Below, piece by piece: positions 55,304 through 64,000 of a stretch of DNA of 64,000 bases. Origin of the DNA: Fallopia convolvulus (lineage: Eukaryota; Streptophyta; Magnoliopsida; Caryophyllales; Polygonaceae); the NCBI GenBank assembly GCA_964016875.1, contig OZ024724.1, positions 27,813,962 to 27,877,961 on the forward strand. Direction: 5' to 3'. Within the stretch, counting starts at the first letter, position 1. Every line of letters begins with the position of its first letter. The translations under genes were made by a program, and so were the position numbers. The notes below the pieces were generated by a model that did not search any database, was not told where the DNA came from, and saw only the letters and a list, made by a program, of their open reading frames with translations.

Positions 55304-56298
55304 CTATCGGGTCATGGCCATAGCATAAGCCAAAGCAGACTGTTGAACATCTGTCAATGTCGCGAGTCGAAGACCAGACACATAAGCACGTAAATGCGGC
55401 TGCAACCTTTTTAGAAAGGTCGCAATCTTCAACTCCTCCGTAGGGGCAGCATTTGGCACCGCTGCCAACTCTTGCTGAAACTTCGGAATAGTCTCAGATA
55501 CTGTGATATTTTCGGGTCCAGAATCCCGAAAATCAGCCTCCCGAGCCGCCCACACCACCGGAGGACAATACTGGTCCCGAATCCTCCTCTCAAACTCCTC
55601 AAAAGTCACCTCAGTTTGGTGGTCACTACACAACTCCCACCAATCAAAAGCACTCTCCTACAGCAGACTCTGTACTAAGGACATCTTCCTCTCTTCTGGT
55701 GCCTTAATAGAGTCCAACGCAGATTTCACCCTCCTCAACCACTGCTCCACGTCGGAACCTTGAGCTCCAGCAAAATTCAGCACCCTAGTCTTCCTAAACT
55801 CCGCGAGCCACTTGTCAGGCTGAGGCTCATGATATTGTCTCCTCGGTTCAACCACACGATCAGCTATCACTAGTCCTTGCGAATCTGGCATTGCTCCTAA
55901 CTAGGCAGCCAAAACAGAGTCTGGTCCTGGTGCCCTCCTCTCAGTCCCTTGTTGCCCCGCAACTGCGTTCAAATTAGGTGCGGTGCAGCCCCCGCACCCA
56001 TCAAAGTCTGCAATAACAGCTGGATCGCAGCGTTCACTTCTGGGGCCAGTCCTGCTGGTGGCACTCCTCCTCCCACTTGAGCCCCGTTAGCTGGGGGAAC
56101 CCCTGCAGCGACAGATGCACTGTCCTCTTGATGAACAGCAGCAGCCACATCTTGGCTCTCAACAACCTCCTCCTGGTGGATATTATGTTGTACTTCTGGC
56201 TCAGTAACTACAGGGGCCTCTCCCCTACCCCTGCCACGGCCTTGACCTCGGCCTCTTCCATTGGCTTTAGCAGTTCCTGCTCTGGTTGGTGGGGCCAT
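55304..56298 (-). pseudogene. gag of the Tekay element
   Basis: The start MAPPTRAGTAKANGRGRGQG at 56298 is followed by an acidic/glutamine-rich stretch, a frame change after 55969, and then the gag domain in two in-phase pieces (55658..55891 with GAQGSDVEQWLRRVKSALD; 55304..55633 with VTFEEFERRIRDQYCPP and LPYKTATFLKRLQP-like helices). Stops at 55658 and 55304 interrupt it. Confidence 0.8.
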
Positions 56299-56531
56299 CT
56301 ATAACAGAAAGTCCCACGGTCAAAACTTAAACATCCTATTTACTAACGGAATTCTTACTACTCTACGTGAGGTTCTTCGGCTGATGGGGCGGAGTCGCGA
56401 CGTGTCACCTACCCCCTATATGCAACATGCCTACCCCAGTAAAAACACTTTAAAAACACCGTCCGGTTTTGGTTTTAAGTTGGACCTCGGGTACACTCGT
56501 TGGTCAGTTCCATGTGCCCTGTTGTCAACCT

Positions 56532-56544
56532 GGCTCTGATACCA
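56532..56544 (-). promoter_or_regulatory. Primer binding site of the Tekay element
   Basis: Minus-strand TGGTATCAGAGCC, three bases after the LTR end, tRNA-Met type. Confidence 0.88.
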
Positions 56545-56547
56545 ATT

Positions 56548-58999
56548 TGTAACACCCCGACTTCCGACGAGGCGCTACTTAGAAATAGACCTTACTAGGT
56601 ACTATTTAAGTAGATTGACGACTACACTTTAGGATCTTGCAACGCGGGCACGACGAGAAAACAAAATAAAAACATCCAACCTTTCGTTTGATAAAACTTA
56701 GAAAACATAGTCATGCATGCGTTCCCGAAAAAAATAAATACTCAAATCCGAGACAACACCTACTAATAATGAACTAGTCAAACAGAATAACAATAATAAG
56801 TGAAACATAATACTAACTCCATCTTAACGATAATAAAATCAACATCCTAACTATCATTAATAAACTAGCTTAAAACCCATCCCACTATGACACGCACTCT
56901 TTACCGCTCCGGCCCGCCATCTGGCCTCGGTTCCTGCACGGCTTCCTGGTTCATACCTGGAACTGAAAAATATTCCCCGAAGGGTCAGCTTCTAATCTAC
57001 CAAGTTACAGAGAATACGGAAATTGCAGAACGTTTTGAAAACATTTCTAGAGTCAGCATACAAATCCACAAACGCAACCATAACTCTAAAGGCCAATACC
57101 TAAATTAGTTATAATTAGTCACACATAGCCACATACACATTTACAATCACAACCTCATAACAATGCAATTCCTCCTTTTTCACAATCCGACTCCCAAGGT
57201 GCTCATCACCGCGCCGAGTGCAGAGGCAGGCCCTCTCACTCCACTTCATAATCTCCCTTCTAACCCCGTCTAAGCCTCCATTGGAGCACTTGCCAAATCA
57301 CATAGATAATAATTTTTGTTTTTGAAAGGGGCACGGTTTCCCTGTCACACGGGTCATACATAGCCAACTCTTCCTCCACGCCAGCTACGATGGCCCGTGT
57401 CGGAAACGGTACCAACACAGAGAAAACATTCCAATAAAAATATCCTACCAATAAAAGGCGTTCAAAACCACTTTACGCACACAACAATTCAAGAAGTTCA
57501 AAATAATTTAAAAAGGTATTCGGGACTAGTTCCCAAAACCCGCCCTACAATAACGATACGCAATCTAACAGGATAGAGAAGAACCGAGCAAGTCGAAAAC
57601 GACTTACTTTGAACTAGGGATCCTTTGAAGAAAACGGAATTAAGGGCGCAAACGAAGACGATAACCTAATAGGGAAATTAACTTGTGAGATTATATTAAA
57701 CCCGTTCCGGACCATATAAGAGTAATCCATAACTGACTAGTTCTTTTGATCCTCCGTCATTAATATATCACCAGTATTTCTTGCAAATTAGTATCAATCC
57801 TAATCTGAACTATTTACTAATATTTAGTTCTAAATTTACATGTTATTACCAATTACTATTCTAGCCAAACAGCCCACGCACAGCGGATGTGAACTACTTT
57901 CCCCCACTTTGGGCAAAAAGGTCCATTCCCTTCACTTAGTAATCCAACAGTCCAACTACACGGCCCAAACCCAACAAATTGATCTGTTCCCCTAAAATCA
58001 AAATCGAGACCACCCTACTCTCCTAAACCCAATCAAAGACGCTGACTTTTTAAAGGCGGGGCCCATCCCCATCCTTCTTCAACCTAAGGCCGAGTCTTCT
58101 GGTTCTGGTTCGTCCCTTCGCTCGACTGGTTCGCCCCCACCGACGAGTTCGTGATCTCGCTTGGTCGTGTTTTGCCTCCCCGTCCGGTCGCATCGAAGGA
58201 GGGCAGGGATGAACACTTCTGCCGCCCCTATTCACGACCGTCGGCGCTTCCGCAACACCTTCTCGGCCATGCTGACTACCTCCGTCGGCGATTCTTCGAG
58301 CAGGGATTTCACCCCTGTTGATCTCCCCGCACCGTCTCTCGATTCGACCTCCACCCCACCCCCCACCCCGCACAAGGAGAAGCGGCGATCTCGATCCCCA
58401 CCGCGGCTTCCTCTGATCGGCCTCGTCGACGACGGCCAGCCCGAACCGAAGTTGTGGAGTCAACTAACCCCTTACCCCGGACTCTACCCCCACGATGCTC
58501 TAACCGAAACGAAAAGAAAACAAGGGAAATAGAGGCTTACCAGTGGTATATTCTAACGGCAATCGGCCGGCGACGATGAACTACGACGATCCCCCTTCGG
58601 ATTTCCAGTGGCGTCCAGAATTTGCGTCCTTTGCTCTTGTCCTTTTTTTTACGATAGATAACAGCTCGAAGGTTGGAGTCCTTGGCTTATATCGTGGTTT
58701 GATTGGTTGGTTGGGATCGGAATAGGAGGTTAATGATATCATTAGGGATAAAGATAAAATTTTGGTTAAAGTTTACCGTGAGTTAGTTTAGGTATGGTTA
58801 ACGGATCTTATGATTCGATTTAAAATAGGATTAATCTCACAATATATATATATGTGACTAAGTCCAGATTAGTAGATCGGATTATTAAAACATATATTTT
58901 CTTAAAACGAGGTTGTCTGTGGTTCAAGAACTCGATTGTTCGTTAACTAACAAACCCATTTTCCGCCTTCCAAAACCTACACCGAATACGAGTATTACA
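56548..58999 (-). repeat. 5' LTR of the Tekay element
   Basis: 2,452 bp; matches 48728..51201 with scattered substitutions and small indels. Confidence 0.92.
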
Positions 59000-59004
59000 C
59001 ATGT

Positions 59005-59818
59005 GTTGTTTAATAACTTTTTTAACCTCCGCTTTAGGTTATAGTTATGATACATGCATGTTCATTCTAGACTTTACTATAATTTTGTAATAAATTAATC
59101 ATGACTTGTAGGAATATTGATCATGAGAATCAATTTTAAGTAGCTTTGCATAAAATTCATGAAGCATGCAAACCATTTATATAATTTATTTTAAATATAT
59201 ATTTTGCATGTGAGATAAAAAGGTTTTCATTTGAATAATTAAAGCCTTGCATTTCTTTTCTTTACATAAGTATTTTTACGTTTATAAAAGTCTTACAAAA
59301 ATATCGCCTTGAAAATAATAATAAAGAATTATTATTTTGACATTTCCTATCTAAATTATTAAACTAAATAATTTAGATAGCTTACCTTCTCTTAGAAAAG
59401 GAAAATAAGAGAAAGGTTAATTAAAATTAAAATAAGGATTTTAATACATGTTCGTTCGTCGTTCTTTCGGTTAAATAGGTCGAAGCTTACGAACGTCACT
59501 AAGAATTTCTAATTCCGAGTTTCGTATCATCCCTAAGGAAATTCAAGGCAAGTGGATATTCTCCCTTGTAACCTTTTCATATATATTTCGTTTCCGTTCA
59601 GGAAATTCTTCTGTGTTAGAAACTACATGTTTGTTAAAATGAATTAACTTAGGTTTATTCATTTACTTAGGAATAGCGACATATAATGTTTTTATGATTC
59701 ATACTACGCTAATACTAAACTTTAGGACCGATGATTTGTGGCCTTATTTGTTTAAACCTCTTTTCGAGATTCGTTATAAATTAGCATAGGCGATATTATG
59801 CACTAGCTAGATGCGTAT
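59005..59818. other. Right half of the old LTR, first part
   Basis: AT-rich, no gene. Contains TTGCATGTGA-type motifs like those at 47940..48420. Confidence 0.4.
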
Positions 59819-59957
59819 AGGATGAAAGAGACCTATATACTCGGGATGAAAGAGGCCCAGTATCCTCGGGATAAAAGAGGCATGCACACTCAGGATGAAA
59901 GAGGTTTGCACACTCAGGATGAAAGAGGCTTGAACACTCAAGATGAAAGAGGCTTGA
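59819..59957 (+). repeat. Minisatellite of about 23 bp
   Basis: The unit GGATGAAAGAGGCTTGAACACTCA is repeated about six times with changes (GATGAAAGAG is constant). It creates an open minus-strand frame of repeated FHPECA-type peptides, which I regard as a by-product. Confidence 0.8.
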
Positions 59958-60823
59958 AATTCCTTCATTTCCTTTAACTGGAGTCGACTCTTTCACAACC
60001 TCCAAACCCTTAAAATTTATAAATAATATGAAATGTTTTGACACTTAATAAAGACAAGTGCTAGTGCACATTAAAATGAATTAAAATTGGGTCAGTTTAG
60101 CACCACGTGTAAGACCGACCCGGCTCTCGGTCCGAAAAGGGCGCGAGAGGTTTTCTAGAAACTTGATGTGGCCTAAAACGTTCACAACATTAATTGTACT
60201 CTAAGAGGAACTACAATCTCGTGGTTTCCTTCTTTTCGAATCCACGTTTATCTCTTTTCGAGATCAACTAAATTCCGTCCTTATAAGCTCCACAAAGTGA
60301 TTATAATTTTAAAGTACTTCTTCCTTTAATATCCTTGATGAGATAATAAAATTACCATACTACCATTGAGAATTTTCACTCTCACTTGCTTAGTCTTCTT
60401 AGACTAATTCCGTTTGTTTTCCGCATTTTTGCCTGATATTTCTCGCCCTTCGTGACAAATGTAAGATTCTAGGAAACTTCACTCGAAGGTTTAAAGGCGA
60501 AGAATCAAGAGCCGAAGGAAGAAAGGTTGGGTCATTCTTGAAGGTGTTTTCTCTCGTATTTTGGTTTTGCTACGCTTTACAAAAACAATGTTTCGTTAAT
60601 CCTACTACTTCACTCTTTTGTATTTTGTTATTTTGAAACAAGTTTAAGGAAGTAGTGAAAACACTTGAAGTCTCATGTTTGAGCACCTTTTTTAATATGT
60701 ATTATCGTTAAAATTCCGCATTTTATTTAAATTTAACACCTTATAAAGCCTTGTATGACTTTGGACGGTAAAATCCAAGGTCGCTGGCGGTAATACCCAT
60801 CGTTGCAAAATAGGGTTGTTACA

Positions 60824-61190
60824 AGATCCTAGAGTACTTATGTCTTAGTTGCGTTTTAACGTAACTAACACCTAAGTGGGACATTTGTGAGCGGGTAAAA
60901 TTAATGGTCGTAACTATTTTTCATATTATCAACCATAAAAGTACTTTTATTTAGTACGCTTGTTTTTTATTATATAATTAAATATGGTGGTTATTCATTA
61001 TGATGGATGATTCTTTCTTAGTCGAAAGATAGAATTTTCGCGTGGATTGGGAAGTAAGAGATCACTTGTTCGGCCTTAAGCATTATCAGCCCGTTCTTAG
61101 ATATAGAGTTTTCGACCTTCTCTCTCCCTCTCCTCCATTATAAATACATGTCTTCGCCATATATGATGAGTACCTCATATTCGTTGAGCT
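60824..61190. other. Spacer, nothing recognised
   Basis: No frame or repeat supported. A TATAAATA at about 61140 may be the promoter of the Tat-like LTR that continues at 61191. Confidence 0.35.
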
Positions 61191-61398
61191 CGCTAGCAAG
61201 TCTTGTCCTTTATATCGACGTTCGATCGACAAACTACTCTTTTGACTTTAGGCATCGGAGGTAGATAGGGTGTCTCCGCCCGTGTATCCATTGTTTTGTA
61301 GGTACTAGGTTGAACAAGAGCTTGGAATGGAAGGTGAAGAGGATAGTACAGAGGAGTACTAGATCAATGCATTAAAGACGAATTTTTGTACACTAACG
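61191..61398 (+). repeat. Second Tat-like LTR fragment
   Basis: Matches 30551..30718 plus 31513..31545 without the LINE. It ends CACTAACG, where the first copy has CACTAACA. Same orientation as the first copy and about 30 kb away. Confidence 0.65.
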
Positions 61399-61919
61399 GC
61401 AATAACAGAACATATTACAATAATAAGGCGTCTCATGAGTATATATAGCGACTCATGAAACCCTAAAATAGATCACGACAAGCTCCTTAATAGAAAGCAT
61501 AGCATATTGTTTTGGTGAGGTTGCTGCCCCAACACCCCTCCCCCCAGGCCAGCGAGACCACCATCGGGGGATGTTGCCCCCGAGCCCCTGGCAAGTACCG
61601 ATCAACAACAGATTCAAGGCATATTAATAGTATTCTTTCTGGCCAAACTCTAAGACCACAAACCATATATGAAAACTAAATTGTGATTCCCTAATTGCCA
61701 TAGGGGCAAGGAAGTCACGATCCACCATTAGGGCTGCCTTTAAGATCCATTGGCACACATATTGCAAGAAAATAATACATTTTAGATGTGTTTGGTGAAC
61801 ATTCGCAGTTATAATGAAAATGGTATTGATAACTACCAACTATTAATACAGATCGCTTATAAGGCAAATACATGTTTGCCAAACACACCATTAAGACTTC
61901 CAAAGGTTGTAGACATATC
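61399..61919. other. Downstream region of the aspartate aminotransferase gene
   Basis: No gene recognised. Probably holds the 3' untranslated region of the minus-strand aminotransferase gene at its right end. A weak palindrome (GTCTCATGAGTATATATAG, GCGACTCATGAAACC) near 61425 looks like a repeat remnant. Confidence 0.4.
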
Positions 61920-63149
61920 TTAGGAAAAGTTAGTAACAGCTGCGTGAATGGCATCAGCCAGGTGAGGAACTGTTCTTTTGCTTAGGCCTGCCATGCTGAT
62001 CCTCCTGCAAAGACGGGGAAGATGTTGTGTCACAATCACTTGTAGAAAACAAACACTGAAAACAAAGGCCCACATTGAAAACTGATCCTCCTGATTGACG
62101 AAAAATCAAGCAGGATACAGATGCTAATGATAATCATGTAGGAAAGCAATGTTGTTTCTAGCATGTTAAAAATTTGCATTTTTCTGTGATCTTGAGTTGA
62201 AATTATGATTAATATATATAATAGTAATGCAACTTGCCCATCAGATGTCATGTAAATGTGGTACTCTTTTGTCATGAATTCAACTTGCTTAGAGTTTAGT
62301 CCTGTGAAAGTAAACATCCCAATCTGCTTAATTATATGACTCCAATCACCAGGCGTTCCTGTCAAATATGAAGAGAGGGCGAGTGTTAATCAGCTATTAC
62401 AAGTTACAGTTGATGTGGGGTTGTGCGGAGAATATACATGAAATGAAGGAATGACTTCTATTAGGGTCTAAACCCATGTTTTCATAACTCGGCAGTTGAT
62501 TCACCTCTTGCACGTAACGCATCAAAGAGTTGTTTTCTCATGCTAATGATGCGATCAGCCATTGCTTTCAGCTCAATTGTCCACTCCTCAAACATATTCC
62601 TACAATTCAAAAAGAAAACAATGATTAATGTAGTTGTGATGTCCATACGGGTAATGAAGCCTTAATCTAGCTGTGGTTCACATTAGAAGTATGAAAAAGA
62701 TGATCTCTCTTTCATCAAGAAGAATATTCATATAACAGCAGAATGTGAAAATTTAATTCCTCTGGTGTCATTACATTGCAAAAAATATAGTGGGGAATGT
62801 TCAAAAATTAAATCAAAACAACTCCAAAATGATAACGATAAAGCATTCATAGCTGTAGGACAAAGCAGTGATATTTGTGAAGACGTAGCTAGCAGAGAAC
62901 AGTTTAGTTGATACTCCCTTTGTGTTCATGAACTTGAACACAACTACTAAAGCGACAATTGACGCATAATGAATGATTCAACAAATATGATTCTTGACTG
63001 ATAAAGATCACAAGTATAATTCTTTACCTGTCACTTAGAATTTTAGCAACAATTGACGCACCATGTATGGGTGGACTTGAGTACATGGGCCTTATTACCA
63101 ATTTAACCTGGCTCTCAACACGACTGGCCACATCAGAACCCTTGCATAC
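61920..63149 (-). CDS. Aspartate aminotransferase, cytosolic type, C-terminal exons (partial)
   Basis: The enzyme swaps amino groups between aspartate and 2-oxoglutarate with pyridoxal phosphate, linking carbon and nitrogen metabolism. Four minus-strand exons are visible: 63149..63028, 62599..62505, 62358..62238 and 62004..61920, together about 141 residues. They read VCKGSDVASRVESQVKLVIR, PMYSSPPIHGASIVAKILSD, NMFEEWTIELKAMADRIISM, RGTPGDWSHIIKQIGMFTFT, EFMTKEYHIYMTSDG and RISMAGLSKRTVPHLADAIH, ending at TAA 61920..61922. The wording fits the plant cytosolic isoform. The arginine of GRISMAGL corresponds to the substrate carboxylate-binding Arg386 of the E. coli enzyme. Splice sites are AG acceptors and GT donors, except the last intron, which starts GC. 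The pyridoxal lysine and the N-terminal two thirds lie past 64000. No stop or shift disturbs the visible exons. Confidence 0.92.
62005..62237 (-). other. GC-AG intron of the aspartate aminotransferase gene
   Basis: The donor reads GATGG then GCAAGT and the acceptor TTTGCAG then GAGG. Splicing there gives an in-frame GAT GGG AGG (Asp-Gly-Arg), the conserved sequence. A GT donor that would keep the frame is not present. Confidence 0.8.
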
Positions 63150-64000
63150 CTAATCAATTGAGTATTAAATATGTACAGGTCAGATAACTGAAGACTTCAA
63201 GCATTTCTGATGCAATTTGGAGCAGTGTATAAAAGCAAACAGAGTGGTATAACTGTTCGCTAAGAGCTTTCAGCTGAGTTTAATAAGTATTCCTTTTAAG
63301 GTCAATCACCCAAGCCTCATTATAATTGTCATTTGGAAACTTGGAATCAAAAAGAACTCTTTACTGTTAGACCATTCCTGTTGACTAAGAAAAAAAAAAG
63401 AAATGAAAATTGTGGCAACCATTGATTGGTTGATAAGAAGAAAGGCAAAGGATAGGAACAAATTAATGAAGGAAAAATGTATATTCTTTGTAGAATTGCA
63501 TATCGTCAATCCTTGTTGGTTTGTTGATGTCTAAAATAGAAATAAACACATTTGCAATTCCGAGAAAATATGAAAGGTACAATTACTACAATCTACCAAA
63601 AATAATTTATGTCAGTTTTCATTCTTCTGAAAAAGATAGTTTTACAGCACAACTACATTTTCTTGTCCTGTTTCAGATGTTGCAATTTCAAGAAACTTGT
63701 ATTGTTGTTCATCGAAATCCTACTGTTTTAGATGTTGTTTTGAAAATATTGTAGTCATTTCCTTTGTCCCTTATTGCATTGCATATATTCTTCTAACAAA
63801 CTGATTCATATGATGCAAGGTTGTCTATAAGTAGCACAAGAATTACTATTTCCAAGTGAGAAGGCTATGGTAGCATTCTCCATAGAAGCTTTTATGCATC
63901 GAAGATTATAATATATCCTGGCCTCACATGGATTGTTTCTTTTGTCCCGTTGGAGCTTATGAAGCAAGATTTCATTATCAGAGTTCAACAATTATAAGCA
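63150..64000 (-). other. Large intron of the aspartate aminotransferase gene
   Basis: No exon of the gene could be found between the acceptor at 63150 and the window end. A minus-strand frame at 63806..63991 lacks any similarity to the enzyme. The intron is therefore longer than 850 bases. Confidence 0.5.

Larger units (their letters stand above)
48728..58999 (-). mobile_element. Full-length Tekay/Del chromovirus (Ty3/Gypsy), minus orientation
   Basis: LTRs of about 2.46 kb at 48728..51201 and 56548..58999 (TGTAACACCCC...GAGTATTACA) are flanked by the duplication CATGT (48723..48727 and 59000..59004). A primer site adjoins the right LTR and a polypurine tract adjoins the left. The minus-strand polyprotein has gag with two zinc knuckles, a DTG protease, reverse transcriptase, RNase H, integrase and a C-terminal chromodomain. 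Long LTRs, paired zinc knuckles and a chromodomain identify the Tekay/Del lineage. About ten in-frame stops and a frameshift near each end make it non-coding. Confidence 0.92.
47532..60823 (+). repeat. Old LTR, split by the Tekay element
   Basis: The left end TGTCACAAC and the right end GTTGTTACA are inverted copies with one mismatch, and the right end (ATAGGGTTGTTACA) resembles the LTR ends of Del/Tekay elements. Both halves contain recurring TTGCATGT-type motifs (47940..48420 and 59050..59270), which supports that they were once joined. No matching duplication was found (CCAAC on the left, AGATC on the right), so it may be a rearranged or recombinant LTR. Between 48418 and 48727 there may be another small insertion. 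Confidence 0.4.

Noticed and set aside
59796..60044. 82-residue minus-strand frame with FHPECA repeats
   Set aside because: It is the translation of a DNA minisatellite; no other coding evidence.
63521..63991. Further exons of the aspartate aminotransferase gene
   Set aside because: Neither strand shows the sequence expected before the first visible exon (the region with the pyridoxal lysine), so this is intron.

Overview
The window is nuclear DNA of a flowering plant, most likely a eudicot. It is almost entirely transposable elements piled inside one another. The one clear host gene is the 3' part of a cytosolic-type aspartate aminotransferase on the minus strand at the right edge (61920..63149). 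Evidence for a plant: CACTA transposases with the plant-typical DUF4218 and DUF4216 domains, chromovirus and Tat-like Ty3/Gypsy lineages, tRNA-Met-type primer binding sites, and fragments of PPR and kinesin-4 genes. No bacterial or organellar features were seen.

Left part (1..30550). After an orphan LTR with a primer binding site (1444..2363) comes a decayed CACTA (En/Spm, TNP2-type) transposon that can be followed in pieces from about 2951 to about 30345. Six elements are nested in it, and each boundary was read from its target-site duplication (TSD): a 15.2-kb non-autonomous LTR element (3273..18455, minus, TSD GTAGA), itself holding a full-length CRM-like Gypsy element (6423..13965, plus, TSD TAGAA); a small hAT-like element (18908..19452, TSD AGGATATA); a gene-capturing CACTA (20046..23205, TSD GAC); a solo LTR (25501..26911, TSD CTTGC); and a 1.47-kb LTR element whose only ORF encodes a PTB-like RNA-recognition motif (27047..28512, TSD TCTTT).

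Middle part (30551..46770). A decayed Tat-like Gypsy element (LTR piece, primer site, gag, protease remnant) is split by a LINE 3' fragment (about 30719..31512) and by a second full-length CRM-like Gypsy element on the minus strand (33562..41172, TSD ATTCT). Next is a Pack-MULE-like element (43094..46770, 10-bp TSD) with a PPR gene fragment, a tRNA-like sequence and 102-bp tandem repeats.

Right part (46771..64000). An old LTR (about 47532..60823) is split by a 10.3-kb Tekay/Del chromovirus on the minus strand (48728..58999, TSD CATGT) that carries 2.45-kb LTRs, a chromodomain and many premature stops. A second piece of the Tat-like LTR (61191..61398) precedes the aspartate aminotransferase gene, which runs leftwards and continues beyond position 64000.

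All the autonomous-type polyproteins seen here are broken by stops or frameshifts. The most unusual items are the RRM-encoding LTR element, the kinesin-4 exon inside a CACTA, the 155-residue unknown ORF in the large non-autonomous element, and reading frames that run into the 3' LTR in three elements.
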